Program-made: the position numbers and the translations under genes | Shown: positions 13,429 to 26,200 of the stretch, in pieces | Position numbering within the stretch: position 1 is the stretch's first letter | How the letters are laid out: every line of letters begins with the position of its first letter | The notes under the pieces: generated by a model | The model's input: only the letters and a program-made list of their open reading frames with translations | Databases searched by the model: none | What the model was told of the DNA's origin: nothing | NCBI GenBank assembly: GCA_015183035.1 | Contig: JACZZP010000014.1 | Coordinates: 62,001-126,000 of the forward strand | DNA length: 64,000 nt | Source: Meloidogyne chitwoodi | Taxonomy: Eukaryota > Nematoda > Chromadorea > Rhabditida > Meloidogynidae | Reading direction: 5' to 3'

Positions 13429-13542
13429 CTTACCTACTTAAAAATAAAAGTGCTTTTGACTTTGCCTCTATCCCATAAATCTCAATTTTTTAATTTTTTA
13501 TGGAACGCATATCTCACTAAATCTTTATGCGATCCGAACAAT

Positions 13543-13860
13543 TTTTATACCATTCGATAGCCCAAAGTCTGAAGGTGTGCCCTCTCGCTGGGACCAACTC
13601 TGTACCTTTATCCACAAAAAAGTTGTGGTCCAAAAACCAAAACTACCCACTTTTTTTCGTCAAAAAAAAGCATGTTTTTTGACATTTTTTCGACATTTTT
13701 CGACTTTTTCGAAAACACTTTTATATACATTCGATAGCCCTTTCAAAATGCTATCGAATGGATATAACTTTATATATAAAAAATCAAAATTTATAAAGTT
13801 ATTCAAAAAATTTAAAAAAACCACCTATTTTTCTTTTATAGGCGGAACTTTTATGTGTAT
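13543..13860 (+). repeat. Dispersed repeat, plus-oriented copy
   Basis: It contains ATTCGATAGCCC blocks and a run of CGACATTTTTCGAC. About 13660-13860 is the inverted relative of 3065-3290. The open frame at 13577-13891 lies inside this repeat, is K/F-rich and is not supported as a gene. Confidence 0.5.
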
Positions 13861-13952
13861 TTTTACGGAAATAGAAATGTATTTTTACTGAAATAGAAAT
13901 GTATTTTTACGGAAATAGAAATGTATTTTTACGGAAATAGAAATGTATTTTT
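13861..13952. repeat. 22-bp tandem repeat, four units
   Basis: Four units of 22 bp with core TTTTTACGGAAATAGAAATG lie head to tail; the second has CTG in place of CGG. Confidence 0.85.
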
Positions 13953-14620
13953 CATATATGTTTCCGGAATTTCTTATAAGAAAAGTGTATCTTCCTTCCG
14001 GAATTTAGGAATTTATTATAAAAGTTATTTTTCATATTATTCTTTCCGAAATTAGTTATTTTTGTGTTTCTTCTGATTATTTTTACGGAAATAAAAAATT
14101 TGTTTTTCTTTATTATTATTCCTTCCGGAATTTTTTATAGGAAAAGTGTATTTTCCTTTCCGGAATATATATAATTATTAACGATTATTTTGTGTTTCTT
14201 CTGATCAGGTATTTTTTACGGATAAAAAAGCATTTTTCATTGTATTTTCTTCCCGGAATTTATTTTTATTTAATAGAAATAGTGTATTTTTTCCGATCAT
14301 TTTTAGTTTTTCATTCTTAATAATTATTTTTTAATCAAAAAATATTTTAAAAATATTTAATTGAAAAAAATAAAATCATTTTTTCCGGAAAGAAAATAAT
14401 TTTAGATATTTTCTTTCTTTTAAAAATTATTTTTGAGTTTTTGTATTTGCATATTTTGTCTAGTACTGTAAATTTAAATTATTATTTTTTAAAATTAACA
14501 TTTTTTACTTAATTATTTAATTAATTTATTTAATTTCAGAATAAATTAAAAATCATTATTTTATATTAATATTTAAATAACAACTACATATTAATTAATT
14601 AATTTTTAAAAAATTATAAA
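13953..14620. other. AT-rich region upstream of the arrestin gene, rich in TTCCGGAA
   Basis: No gene was seen. The palindrome TTCCGGAA or a near form occurs repeatedly (about 13966, 13996, 14123, 14157, 14256, 14382). The last 100 bp before the ATG at 14621 is A/T-rich and may hold the promoter, but no element stands out. Confidence 0.5.
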
Positions 14621-17600
14621 ATGGTAATTAAACGTTCCCCTTCATCAGCAGCAGCTAGCGCTTCATCAGCCGACAGTATTTTTGAACGTTTTGAAGTTGA
14701 ATTTGATGCTGGAAATTCTCCTGTATGGATTTTGATATACTTAATTTTATTATATGATAAAGTCGGGATCGGGAGTAAATTCCCGATTTCCAGTTTTTTA
14801 AAAATTCCAGACACTTGAAGGGAATTTAAAAAATAATTTTTTCAAAAGGTATTTCATGGCGGAGAGTTAATTACCGGCTCATTAAAAATTCAATTAAAAA
14901 AAGAGGTCACAATCAATGCTATACGCATTCAATTCCGTGGACGTGCTGTTTGGCTCGATCCAAAACATCCAACTAAAGAGGCTGGGGAAAAAGTGAGAAA
15001 TTTCTTTTTAAAGTAGTTTTAAATTTATTTTTTAATTTTTTAGGTTTATTTTGATAAAAACTTTGTTTTATTGGAAAGACCTCCTGGACATCCTGAACCT
15101 GGGCATTTCCCTTGGAGTGCCAATTTTTTATATTCTCTGCCTTTTGAGTATTTTTTTTAAATTTCATTTTTTAATATTTTTATTATTTGTTTAAAAAAGA
15201 TGTCCATTACCTAAAGGATGTGAAACTAGTTATGAAGGACCTCATGGCTTTATTCGTTATTATGCTAGGGCCATTTTGGAAACAGCCGAGCCTGATAAAG
15301 TTTGTTTTTATTTTTTGGACTCAATCTTTTTTAATATCCATAAATTCTAAAAATGGATACAAATTACCGTGTTTCCTAAAATAGACCTCTCAGTGGTTAT
15401 ACTTTCAACCATCCTGTGGCTTTATTTTGAAGCCTTAAATTCATGGTGGTTTTATTAGGAAATACGGTATAGAAATGGAGTGGATTTGTCCTTGTTATGG
15501 TCTCATTTAAACTTTTTTGAATCGCTCAAAGAGAAATTGTAGATATGTAGAAAAATTTTTTTTATTGTTCCTTCCACACCTCTTAAAGTGTGGAAGGAAC
15601 AGTAAAAACTTCAGATTTTTCTCAACTTTTTCTCCTACGTTTCGAGAGAATGAACAGGTTGAATAAGTCAATATTGAAAAAATTGAAAATTAATTTTATT
15701 TACCTAGTCACTTGACATTCTACTATTTTTACCTTACACCCTTGGAAGACACAAACCCTTTAAAAAATTATATTTTTATTTTCTCTTTTTAAAAGGCCAA
15801 ATATATAGTAAAGCAATGCTTTTCCATTATTTCTTCACCAGAATTACATCAATTAGTGCCTCCATTTTCTGATCCAATTTCTGAAAAGAAAACGGTCAGA
15901 TTTGGTAGTTGCTGTTGTAGAGGAAAAATGACTGCAGAAATTATTTTACCAAAAAGTTCATATGCACCAGGTGAACCTTTTTAATTTATTTTAATATTTA
16001 AAAAAAAATTATTTTTATAGGTGAAGATGTTATTGGAAATTTTTCAATAAATTCTTCTACAGCTAAAAATGCTCTTGAACATGTAAGTTAATTTTTATTT
16101 GTTGTATTTTCTAAAATAAAGCCTCTAAGGCACTTTATTTTTTAAACATCCGCAAATTGGTGGCTTTAATTTAGGGGGGAGGTTTTAATATTCAGGGAGG
16201 CTTTATTTAGGAAATACGTTTACTTTATTTTTGACTTTCGTTATAAGGTCATTTCTATATATGAAGGATACAACGGTTATAAAAACATTTTGGAAGTAGT
16301 CCCGATCTGTGATTATTTCCCTAAAACGAATAAAAATATAATAATCGAATATAAGAACACCCACTGGATTATTCCCTGAAGTGTCCTTATAACGGGATAC
16401 AATTTAAAAAAGAAATAAAAATAATTAGATCGAAAAATGTTTTTTTTCGAAAATTTGGAGTTTATTTGAGAGAGAGAAAATAATTTTTTTAATTTTTTTA
16501 GATCGAAGTTCGCCTTATTGATCGTTTATCACGCATTACATCAGATTTGGAGCCTATTAAAGAGAATTCACCTATAATACCGTAATCCTTTAATTATTTT
16601 TTATTAAAATAATTTTTAAATATTCAAGTGAGCCAGTAAATGGTTCTGAAACAAAAACAACAGAAAAAAAGTCAAAAAATAAGCAAAAACAAAAAAATGG
16701 GATTACCGAGGCTGCTGCAAATAATAATAATGACAAAAAATTAAAAACAACAAAAGAAGACAAAAAACAAAAGAAATCCACCAATTCAATATCAACAACA
16801 ACAACAAAACCTTCTCCATCCTCAACATCTTCAACAGAAAGACATCGTGTAGTTTTTGGAAGAAGACTTGTTAAAGAAGATTTTAAGGGGGAAACAACAA
16901 CAAATGAAAGAAAAAATAGTGGAGAAAAAGATAAAAATATTTTAATAAAAAAGAATGTTTGTTTTTTGAGAATTCCTGCTGTTGTTCCAACAACACAAAG
17001 TAAAAAAAGTTTTATTAAAATCCCGTTATAAAGACACTGAAATTTAATCCCGTGGCTGTTCTTTAGTATATGGGCCCGAGCTCTGATAATGTAATAAATA
17101 ACATTCGATTCCTCTCGAAGAGCTGAGCACGAATACATAAGAATTTCTTACCTGAGACGAACACTCGCTGAGATACAGGTCTCTGAAAATCGAAAAACCA
17201 TAGGGGGGAGTAAGCTCCTCTATTTGATTACCGCGGCTGCATTTAAATTATTTTCACTGGATTAATTATTTTGTTGTAATTTGACTCTCGTTATAAGAAC
17301 ACGCAAGGGAACGAACTGTGGGTGTTTTATCCGTTCGTTCCTATCTTTGGATAAAGATTCGATCTGGACCAATTGTCTTTATAACCATTATGCCTCCTAT
17401 TGTCCTTATAACGGAAGTCAATTTATTATTAAAATTTTATTTTTGAAGTTAACAATAGTCAATTACAACAATCAGCATCACAATTCGATGAACTTGTAGA
17501 TGGTGTTGGTGCAGAGAATGGGCAATTCCATCGACTGTTAGAGTCACCATCTACAGCTACACTTAGAGCACGTAGAGAACCATTTCTAAGTGTGGATTAT

Positions 17601-19143
17601 GCATTACAAGTAAAAAATTAAATTTTTTATCTTTAATTGGATATTTTTTAGATTTATTTGGGAACTCATGTACTCGTCGAACTTCCAATTCAAATTCATC
17701 CAATACCCATCTATGCAAAAGGTATTATTTTTTTTAAATATTTATTTTTAATTATAAATTTATTTTTAAAGGTATCGGTTTCCAACCATTTACTGGTGGT
17801 CCTCAATCTGTCGTAGAATCGGATGAATCGACTTTTATACCTTTTAAAGGCCCATTTTCTTTTGCGCCTCTATATCCTGTGTTAGTGTAATTTTTATAAA
17901 ATATTTTGAAATTAGTATAGATTAGGTAAACACCCCCATTTATTCGCAAAAAATTATTTTTTATTGCGAATAGATTGGGTGTTTATTAAAAAATTTATAT
18001 ATTTTTTTGAAGTTACCTCGAGTCACCTAAAATCCTTATTGTATCAGAGGACACAATATTAGAACCAATTTCTGAAGGAACAAAAACAACAATATTAACT
18101 AATAACCCTAAACCAATTAATGGAGGAATAAATGAAGAATTACAACAACAACCTTTTATAGTAATTACTTCAACAAAAGAAGAAGAAAAACAAATAAAAT
18201 TAGGAGAAACAACAACAACAACAATTATAACAGAGAAAATAATACAAGTAGAAAATAATAAAAAAGAAGAAAAAATTGCAGAATTAAATAAAAATAAGAG
18301 TGAAATAAAAGAAAAACCTTTGGAAATAAATAATGAAGAAGAAAAACATTTGTCAAATGGAACAACAATTGAGGAAAAGAAAAGTTTGCAACAAAATGGA
18401 GAAGAGGGGGAAATGGTAAAAAAGAGTGTTGTAAAGACAGAAGAATATGAATCAAATAATAATGTAAGATTAAATTTTAGCTAAAATTCTTTTAAAAATA
18501 GAAAAATAAATTTTTGAGTGTATAAAATTTTAAAAATTGTGTATTAATAAACACCTATACATAATTTGATTTTATTGGAATTAAAAATGTTTTATTTCAT
18601 AAATCATAAAAGAAATGATAAATAAAAACAAATTGTTGTGTCTTAAGTGTTGTCCGAGATGCTTGTAGTCGAGCAACAAGAAAAAAGGGTTATCCGAGAG
18701 AATAACAATAATTGGTGAAGGTAGAGAAATAGGTAAAAGTGTAGACAGGCGAGGATTAACTCAAAGACTGGTTTATTATTGGTGCTTATATAGTATTTAT
18801 ACTAGACCGTTAAATGTGTCTATAAAAGACACCACTCATCTACAACAATACAATCAGTTAAATACAATTCCGGAAAATATTATATATAACAGTAAAATAC
18901 AATTCCGGAAAATATTATATTTTATTTTTCCAGGACGGATCAACTATAAACGTACAAAAAACAACAACAACAACCACTACAGAATTTACTACAACAACAC
19001 CAACCGTTATTATAAACGGAGAAAATTATAATGATTTAAGCAATGGTCAAGATGAAATTATTGAACAAAATATTAAAAATAAAGAAAATAATAATGGAAT
19101 AATTGATAATAATCAACAAATGGATATTTCAATGACTGAATAA
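14621..19143 (+). CDS. Arrestin-domain protein, 13 exons
   Basis: Exons read from the sequence: 14621-14722, 14849-14992, 15044-15147, 15200-15299, 15796-15970, 16021-16082, 16502-16581, 16629-16999, 17449-17609, 17652-17721, 17772-17886, 18013-18463 and 18934-19143. All junctions are GT-AG and phases agree, giving about 714 residues. The N-terminal half has the arrestin fold pattern (FHGGELITGSLKIQL, IRIQFRGRAVW, then FSWSANFLYSLPF-like text, which here is FPWSANFLYSLPFE). The second arrestin half starts near GEDVIGNFSIN. Compared with alpha-arrestins of about 400 residues, two long low-complexity insertions stand out: a Lys/Thr/Ser-rich one in exon 8 and an acidic, Thr-rich tail in exons 12-13. 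Alpha-arrestins are membrane-trafficking adaptors; the role here is inferred. Two introns contain short transposon-like elements. No PPxY motif was noticed. Confidence 0.85.
16242..16395. mobile_element. MITE-like element, family B, in arrestin intron 6
   Basis: The ends are inverted: TTGACTTTCGTTATAAGGTC on the left and the complement of TCCTTATAACGGGATACAA on the right. The same ends flank 17279-17422. It lies in the intron between exons 6 and 7, which is longer than most. Confidence 0.5.
17279..17422. mobile_element. MITE-like element, family B, in arrestin intron 8
   Basis: The left end TTTGACTCTCGTTATAAG and the right end CTTATAACGGAAGTCAA form an inverted pair. It is about 144 bp with no coding content, and a sister of 16242-16395. 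Confidence 0.55.
17932..17987. mobile_element. MITE-like element, family A, short copy
   Basis: TTAGGTAAACACCCCCATTT is followed by TTCGCAAA, then TTGCGAATAGATTGGGTG in inverse orientation. This is an internally shortened copy of the element at 270-384, in the intron between arrestin exons 11 and 12. Confidence 0.6.
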
Positions 19144-20204
19144 AAACACAAAAAACACAACAACTCTCTCAACAACAAAATACATATTTCAAAAAATACA
19201 TATAAATACAGTCAAAATGTTTTTTTAATAGTGTTGATTTGAGAAATTTATTATTGTAACTTTTTGACTGTATTTTTACTTATTTTTATTATAATACACA
19301 CATTTGTAGAATAGAGGGACTGGGTTTTCTATTAAAATATTTAATTAATAGTTATTGGTAATTGTTCTTCTGATCTTTCTTATGCAACTCTGATTGTATT
19401 TTTTGATACTAATGATTTTAACCTTTTTCGATCCCGATTTTCTAAAGACAAGGGCCATGATCAGGATTTTCAAAAAAAAATTGATCCCGAAATTAATTAG
19501 TCAACCCAATCTTGAAATTAAAATCGAGATCGCGAAGTTATCAAATCCTGATATATGTTTGATTGGAATTACTAGGAGATAACGGTAAATGTCCAGTTGA
19601 TGTCCCACCTGTCCGCAAAGAGAATTAGCTCTTTTCTTTCCTTCTCTTGCATTTTTGGCGTTAGGAGAAGTTCACTCTTATTTTTCCTCTACACTGTAAA
19701 ATGCCTTTAGGCACTTGGAAAGGAAGGGGTAAAATAATTAAAATTAATTAATAATAAAGTGAAAATATATTTATAAGTGATCAAAGAGCGAATTCTCTTT
19801 GCGGACAGGTGGGACATCAACTGGACATTTACCGGAGATAACTTTATTAAACTAAAATTTAGTTAAATAATATCAATCCAGTCCCAATATATACCATTTT
19901 CATTAAAATATCAAAACTTTTTTTTGTTGATGCCCAAAGAATTGCCAACAATTATAATAAAATTTATGTATTATGCTGTGTGATAATAAAAAAATCGTAG
20001 AAAATACCCCAAAATTGTTGTTGAAGAATTTGAGCATATAATTAATTATATTAGTGAATAAATTTAAAAAAATATTTTAATTATTTTTTATGAATGACTT
20101 AAAAAAATATTTATTATGAGATTAAATGTAATAGAATTAACACAGAAATGATTAAAATGTTTAAAATTAAAAAATAATGCCAAAAAAATATTAAAAAATA
20201 ATCA
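19144..20204. other. Intergenic region between convergent arrestin and GnT-I genes
   Basis: The two genes end toward each other here. Apart from the inserted element at 19584-19833 the sequence is AT-rich 3' flank. The open frame at 19394-19582 has no recognisable features. Confidence 0.6.
19584..19833. mobile_element. MITE with long TIRs and 9-bp target duplication
   Basis: A 250-bp element starts GGTAAATGTCCAGTTGATGT and ends with its exact reverse complement; the match is perfect for 43 bp and continues to about 51 bp with one mismatch. It is flanked by the direct repeat GGAGATAAC (19575-19583 and 19834-19842). A 9-bp duplication with long TIRs suggests a Mutator-like or Merlin-like non-autonomous element. 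Perfect ends imply recent insertion. Confidence 0.85.
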
Positions 20205-22812
20205 CTAAAAAACAGTCATATTACCCCAAAGCTCAAGTCTTTTCATCCATCCTTTTAATTTAAACCATTTTTGCATTGATTCACTATAAGGATCGCAAAT
20301 ACCCGTCCATCTGTTTTAAGAATATTTTTTTATTTTTAAATTTTTATTTCTCTAAAATTACGTTTTAGGCGTGCAATAAAGCTCTGAAAAATCCAAATAT
20401 TTGCTTTTCATATCCCATTTATCATCATAAATTTGATCACTGGATAAAACACCAATTTGGCTAATATTCACTGAATTATGTACAGCAAATAGTTGAGTAC
20501 CAGAAATGTAAAAGGGTACAATCTAAAATTTTATATTTTTGAAAATTGATGAGAAATTTAATATAATTTAAGTTAAAATAAATATAATTAAAAATTTTAC
20601 AAAAATATTTATATACCCCCAAATATGCCGTTCTCATCATTCCAGAGCGTATATCGGCCATTAATTGAAAAGTTTTTGATAACTTTCTATATTCACGAGG
20701 ATCATAAAAACGTACAATAAATGAAGTCTTTTTAATATTTTTATGATGTTGATATTCTTCTTTGTATTTTCCTGAAAAAGCATTTTTGCATTTAAATTTT
20801 TTGTATTTTTTTCTTTAAAAGGAGAATTAAAAAATCAGAATTAAATTGTATTTTCCGGAAAATAAGAAAAGATATGTTGAGAATTATTTTCTCAGAATTA
20901 TTTTGATAAAAACACAAATATCTTCTGTTTTAATTAACAGAATAATCTGATTCTTTCCGGAAATGTTTTATAAAAAAATAAAACAGAAAAAGTTTCCGGA
21001 AAATGTTTTAATTAATAAAAAACAAAAATCAGAAAATGTTTCCGGAAACAAGATAAAATATTATAAATATTAAAATTAATTTACCATTCAAAACTTCTTG
21101 TAATGAAATCTCTATTCCATTTTCTAACTCATCGCGCATCCAATTATCAAAATTATTTTTTCTTAACTTTTCTAAATCATTTTGGGAAAGAAAGGCAGTT
21201 TTATCGTGAAGTCTGGAAGAAAAAATTTTTAAAGAAATTTAGAAAAATTAACTTTAACATACCTAATTGAAGAAAGAAAATTCTTATAGAGACCACTAAA
21301 AATAAAAAATAACTTTAATTTTTAATTTATTCTAAAACTCACTCGCTAGAGCCTTTTCCAGCAACCAAAAAATTATGTAAAGTGCGTGAGATCTCAGGCC
21401 TAATACAAACACGATTTTGGCGAATATCATTTTTCCTAAGCCAGTCATCCCAGTAAACCTCTTTAATTAAAATTTTAATTTTTATTATAAAAATAAACCT
21501 GGCCATTTTTCTCTTAATTCAAACCAAAGCTCAGATCGCAACATCCAACCCAAACCAGGGAAGAAATCTGTTCTCCACAATTTATTTATACCATTTTCCC
21601 AATCAACTAAAGAAGGATTGCCATTATCATTCCAAGCAGAAATACACCTAAATTAATTATTTATATATTTTTTAAATAAAATAAAACCAAATTGTAGGAT
21701 CAGAATAAAGTAATGGTTTAGTTGAATTAAAATAAATAAAAAAATCTGGGGCAATGTCGAGATCATCTGAATTTAATTTTCCTTACATATCCCAAAATTT
21801 ATTTTTAAAATATTAAAAAAACCTTCTGTAATTATGACTGTCTTAAATTTATTTTCCAAAAAAACTTTGTCTAATGCCCATTTATAATGTTGAGAGATTC
21901 GTATATAATTAATTACTGATTTTGAAGCAAAAATTTTCTTTTCTTCATGCTAAACATTTAGAAAAAATAATTTTAATTTAAAAAAATAAAACCTGAAAAT
22001 GAGTAAAATAAGGCGTTTTTGTTTTAAATTCATTAATAACACTAGTAACTTCATTATTAAACCCGTCTTGGCTTACAAATATAGGAAAATGTTGAGATGA
22101 TGGACGCAATCTAAAAATGATTGTTTGAAAATTTTAAATTATTTGGAAAATTAAAAATTTTTTGGACAAATGTATCTTTTATAAGAAAATTCCAATCAAT
22201 AATTTTAATAAATTTAAAATAAACCTCTTTAACTGCTCCAAATGATTTTTGATTGCTTTAGGCCTTTTAGCACAAAAAACTAGCAAAGCAATTTGTTCAC
22301 CTTTTGAAGGAATTGTTTGTTCATCTTCTGATTTAATTGTAAACATATTTTCATTTATTAATTGAATTGGTTGTGTAAATAAAACACTCTAAATTTATAA
22401 ATTAAATTAATTTTAAAAATTATAAAAAAGAAGAGAACAGTTCAATGCCTTTGTTCAAAACCCAAAAAAAGGAGACCAATCCCTTCTATAAACTAACACA
22501 AAAATAAATAACCAAACATTATTAATCATGTTTAAAATATTTAAACCAAAAATTAAAAAAAACCTGATCAACAACAGCAAATGATTCCAATGTAATAACA
22601 TCACTTAAAAGATAAGAAAACAAAACAATCACAGAAATTAAGGTAGAACAAAAAATTAGTAAAACAAATGTCAAAGTAAATCGTTTAATATTACAAAAAC
22701 ATGAAAGCGATTTTTGTTTATTTTGACGACGATTTAAATAATAATTATAATTTATTGAACAACAAAAATATTTTAAACGAGCTAATGATGTAATTTGTTT
22801 GCTTGTATTCAT
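20205..22812 (-). CDS. GnT-I: alpha-1,3-mannosyl-glycoprotein beta-1,2-GlcNAc transferase
   Basis: Twelve exons on the minus strand, in coding order: 22812-22564, 22388-22225, 22110-21993, 21949-21833, 21766-21688, 21647-21499, 21470-21343, 21295-21263, 21212-21085, 20771-20617, 20522-20362 and 20310-20205. Phases agree and give about 528 residues, somewhat longer than vertebrate MGAT1. An N-terminal cytosolic stretch precedes a signal anchor (FTLTFVLLIFCSTLISVIVL, residues about 46-65), as in a Golgi type II enzyme. Family GT13 marks are the metal/nucleotide-sugar motif EDDLDIAPDFF, then SAWNDNG, FFPGLGWMLR and WDDWLR. GnT-I adds the first GlcNAc that opens the way to complex N-glycans. The gene shares about 475 bp of upstream DNA with the divergent Lon-domain gene. 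Nearly the whole gene is repeated inverted at 26614-28792. Confidence 0.9.
20616..22794. repeat. Left arm of a 2179-bp inverted duplication
   Basis: This segment is repeated as the reverse complement at 26614-28792. The arms have the same length (2179 bp) and no difference was noticed where they were compared by eye, introns included. The left breakpoint is in GnT-I exon 10 at its donor; the right one is 18 bp after the ATG codon. The spacer is 3819 bp and holds the Lon-domain gene. Confidence 0.9.
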
Positions 22813-23288
22813 GTAAAAAATAAAATTATAAATATTATGCTGAAAATTTGCGAGATTGTCTAAAAAATGACAAAACTACTCTAATTGACCCTTTTGTACT
22901 TTCCCACTGTTTGACCATTTTGTAATATTTTACGCTGCTGACCTTTTTTCCCTCTTTTCATCTTTTTCCAACAAAGAGAAAATTCTCAATGTTGTCTGAC
23001 TCTTTTTCTTTCTTTAATAATGTTAAGCAAAGAGAAGTAATTGTCTAACCCACCGCTGCCTAATTTCCCAGATTTACAACTAAAGTCTTATTTTTTATCT
23101 GACACTTTTTTTAAAAGGAGAAAAGTTAAAGAAACGCCATTATTTGGCATTCGTTTTGGCTTTGCATAAATTAAATTTTGATATTAATTTAGGTTTTAAA
23201 CAACTAAACTATTTTTTTATTTTTTAAAATTCCCACTAATAAGTACATTTTGTAGATCATAAATTAAAGCAATATATTATTTTGCGAA
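22813..23288. promoter_or_regulatory. Shared upstream region of GnT-I and Lon-domain gene
   Basis: The 476 bp lie between two divergent ATG codons and should contain both promoters. It is less AT-rich than its surroundings in the middle (about 22880-23110). No clear TATA box or other known element was identified. Confidence 0.4.
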
Positions 23289-26200
23289 ATGGCTAAATTT
23301 AACCTTTTTGTCATCGTTCTTTTATGCTTATTCAATGTCGTATCTACAAAAACTATTAAAAATGACTTAATTTTGTTTTGTTCAACTATATTTCTAATAG
23401 TGCTCTTTTGTTGCATTTGTTATTTCCTTCCTAAAAAGAATATGCGAAATGTTGATGATGTGGATATTGAGGCAAAGGTTTATTTTTGATAAATTCAGAG
23501 TATTAGTTTCCTTGTAATAACATTGTAAAATTTTAGCCCTTAAGAATGGAAATTCCCAAAATAATAGTAATTTAAAGCATATGTGTTGCATTATTTTTTG
23601 CGAATTTCTAGATATTTTTTTAAGAATATTCATTTATTTTTCGTGCGTTAACCGAGTGTTTCACTTTAAGTAAGCGACTACTCTAGGCCTTTGTATTAAT
23701 ACATAAAATATCCTTGAAGGGTTAAGATGCAAAAATAAATTATTACTCTTTAAATTATTAAAATTGCGCGAAATTGCAGATGCATATGTTGTTGTTAGCT
23801 TACTATTCTGTGTTTAAGTTTAAATTTATTCCGATAATGTTAGTTAGATTTATATTTTAAGTAATTTTCTGAATTAGTTTATTTTTTGTATATTATTTGG
23901 GCTGAATTCTTCTTTATTTTTTATAGTATATATAAATTAAAAATTAAATTTATAGAACGAAGCTAATACAAATAACGTTGGTAATCAAAAGGAAAAAGAT
24001 AATTCTGTGATTAAGGTTTATTTTTAATTATATTTTAATTTTAAATATCATTTAATTTATAGAATGAAGTTCTTCCGAAAATAAACGAAGATAATGAAAA
24101 GGAAACAGTTTTAACTAAGGTTTATTTATATCTTTATTTTGATTCTTAAAATGATTTTTGGTTTAAATAATGTTTTGCTTTTTTTAAATCTCACATTTAT
24201 AATTAATTGAGATTAAATTTTGTTTATAGTAAAGTATAGGAGGAATCTCGGGCCGGAAACTTTTGAATTCCCTAAATTTCGAGAGTATTGTTTACACCTG
24301 TTTTTGTATTATCGAAATTTCACCCTTTCAATTGCTTTAAATTTTAATAACAAATATTTTAATAAAATATAAAGCATAAAATTTAACTTCAAATTTCAGC
24401 AAACTAAGGAGCAAGAAAATAAAGATGAACACGAAAGTGATGATGATGAAGTTGATTTGACGCAACAAGGATCATCTATTGAGGTTTTCTATTATATCTT
24501 ATATTTTTTTGTTACTAATATTGGGGCTGGATCAGATCTGTCTTTTAAACATTTTTTCAAGTGGAAATTAAAAATTTTGTTTTAAATAACTTGCCTTTTT
24601 AAAATTTATTACCTTTATAATTTATTGAGCATTAAGTTTTTGTTTTTAGTAATTGATAGTGGAATCTCAGCCAAAAATTATTAAATTCACTAAATTTCGA
24701 AAGTATTATTTACACTATTTTTGTATTATCAAAAATTTTATGTCATTCTCTCAGTTTCTGTAAAATTTTATAAGAAATAATTTAACAAAATATAAAGGAT
24801 AAAATTTAAAATTTCAGGAAAAGTTGGAACAAAATGAAAAAGAAAGTGATTTTGCTGAAGTTGATATGACGCAACAAGGAACATCAATTGAGGTTTTGTA
24901 TTATTTTATATTATCTTTAAATTTTTACTAAACTAAAATTGTGGATGGGTCAAGTCCGTAATTTTGAGATATTTTTTTTGCTCATTATTATTTTAAAATT
25001 TTTTGTCATTAAAATTTTTTGCTCATTTTTATTATCTTAAAATGCCCATTAGCATAGCATTACTTTGTTAAATTTTTCTAGTGTTTTGGAGGATTTTTTC
25101 CTTTTCTTGTTACCTTATAAGCTGTGGCTAACAAGCACTTTTCTTTAAACATTTTCCATCAGTAAAAAATTGAAACTAACTAGTGCTTTCATTGGTTTTC
25201 AAAAATTTGACTGTAACCGAGAAAATAAAAAATCTCCAAAACCTTTACAAATATTAAAAAGAAATATTTTGCCTAATTCCAGACGTTTGCCAAATTAAAA
25301 ATTAAAGAATATTTTAATTTTATAGACCAGCTCGTGTTCATATTATCAACAAAATATTCTTTTGAATCCTGAAAATATGGTCAGGATCTACTATCCTCAA
25401 TACATCAATAAAAGTGTAATTGGTCGTTTTCATATAATGACCGTTTTCGAGTTTTTTGCTAATAAAGGTAAATATTTGTTTGGAATTATTAGATTCGATG
25501 CATTAAAATATATTCATAATGTAATAAATAGAATTAAAAAGTACATGACGGGTGTACCGTGGTTGGGCATTAATAAAAATTTGATAGTGAGATATTTTAG
25601 AATCCCCCGTATATTTTAACTTGATTATTAAATTTTTTATCAGAAGATAAAGAAAAAGGAAACAAAACTCGTACTGGATCAATCGATTATGTGGAAGCTG
25701 CAATAACAAAAGAAGACAACAAAGATCCACCAAACACTGAAGATGAAACTTTACACAGTATATATAATGCAAAAGTGTACGCTGAAAATTTTCTGAAGAA
25801 TAGAGGAATTACTTTTGAGGGAAAATTTACTGCAAGATTCAAACCTGTATGATTAAATATTTTTTAAGAATTATATTTTAAATTCCTAGAGATTTATTAA
25901 TTAGAATATTTTAATTTTTTAAAATTTAGCATAATATTTTTATTTAAAATCTCTTCTGATTTAATACTAGTAACGTGAAATATTTAATTTTCTCTAGAAG
26001 TTTTAGCTTATAACAAAAAATTTAGGACAATATCAATCGAGATGGGCCCAGCGCAGGATGTTCTATTACCACGGCAATGATTAGCGCTGGATTACATCAA
26101 ACACCATTTAATGGTATTTTCGTTTTAGTCTGGAGCCCTTTTAACAAGAAAATTTTAATTAAATTTTGGCTTATATTATTTCATCGTTTTAGCCACAGAA

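Noticed and set aside
12981..13478. Overlapping open frames on both strands in the 33-bp repeat
   Set aside because: The 33-bp period keeps every stop-free frame open; the peptides are the repeat read in different registers and have no other support.
16590..17138. 182-codon minus-strand frame with hydrophobic runs
   Set aside because: It is antisense to arrestin exon 8 and its Lys/Thr-rich codons, which read as Phe/Ser/Val on the other strand.
25503..25772. Minus-strand 89-codon frame
   Set aside because: Antisense to exons 6 and 7 and the intron of the Lon-domain gene; no motif.
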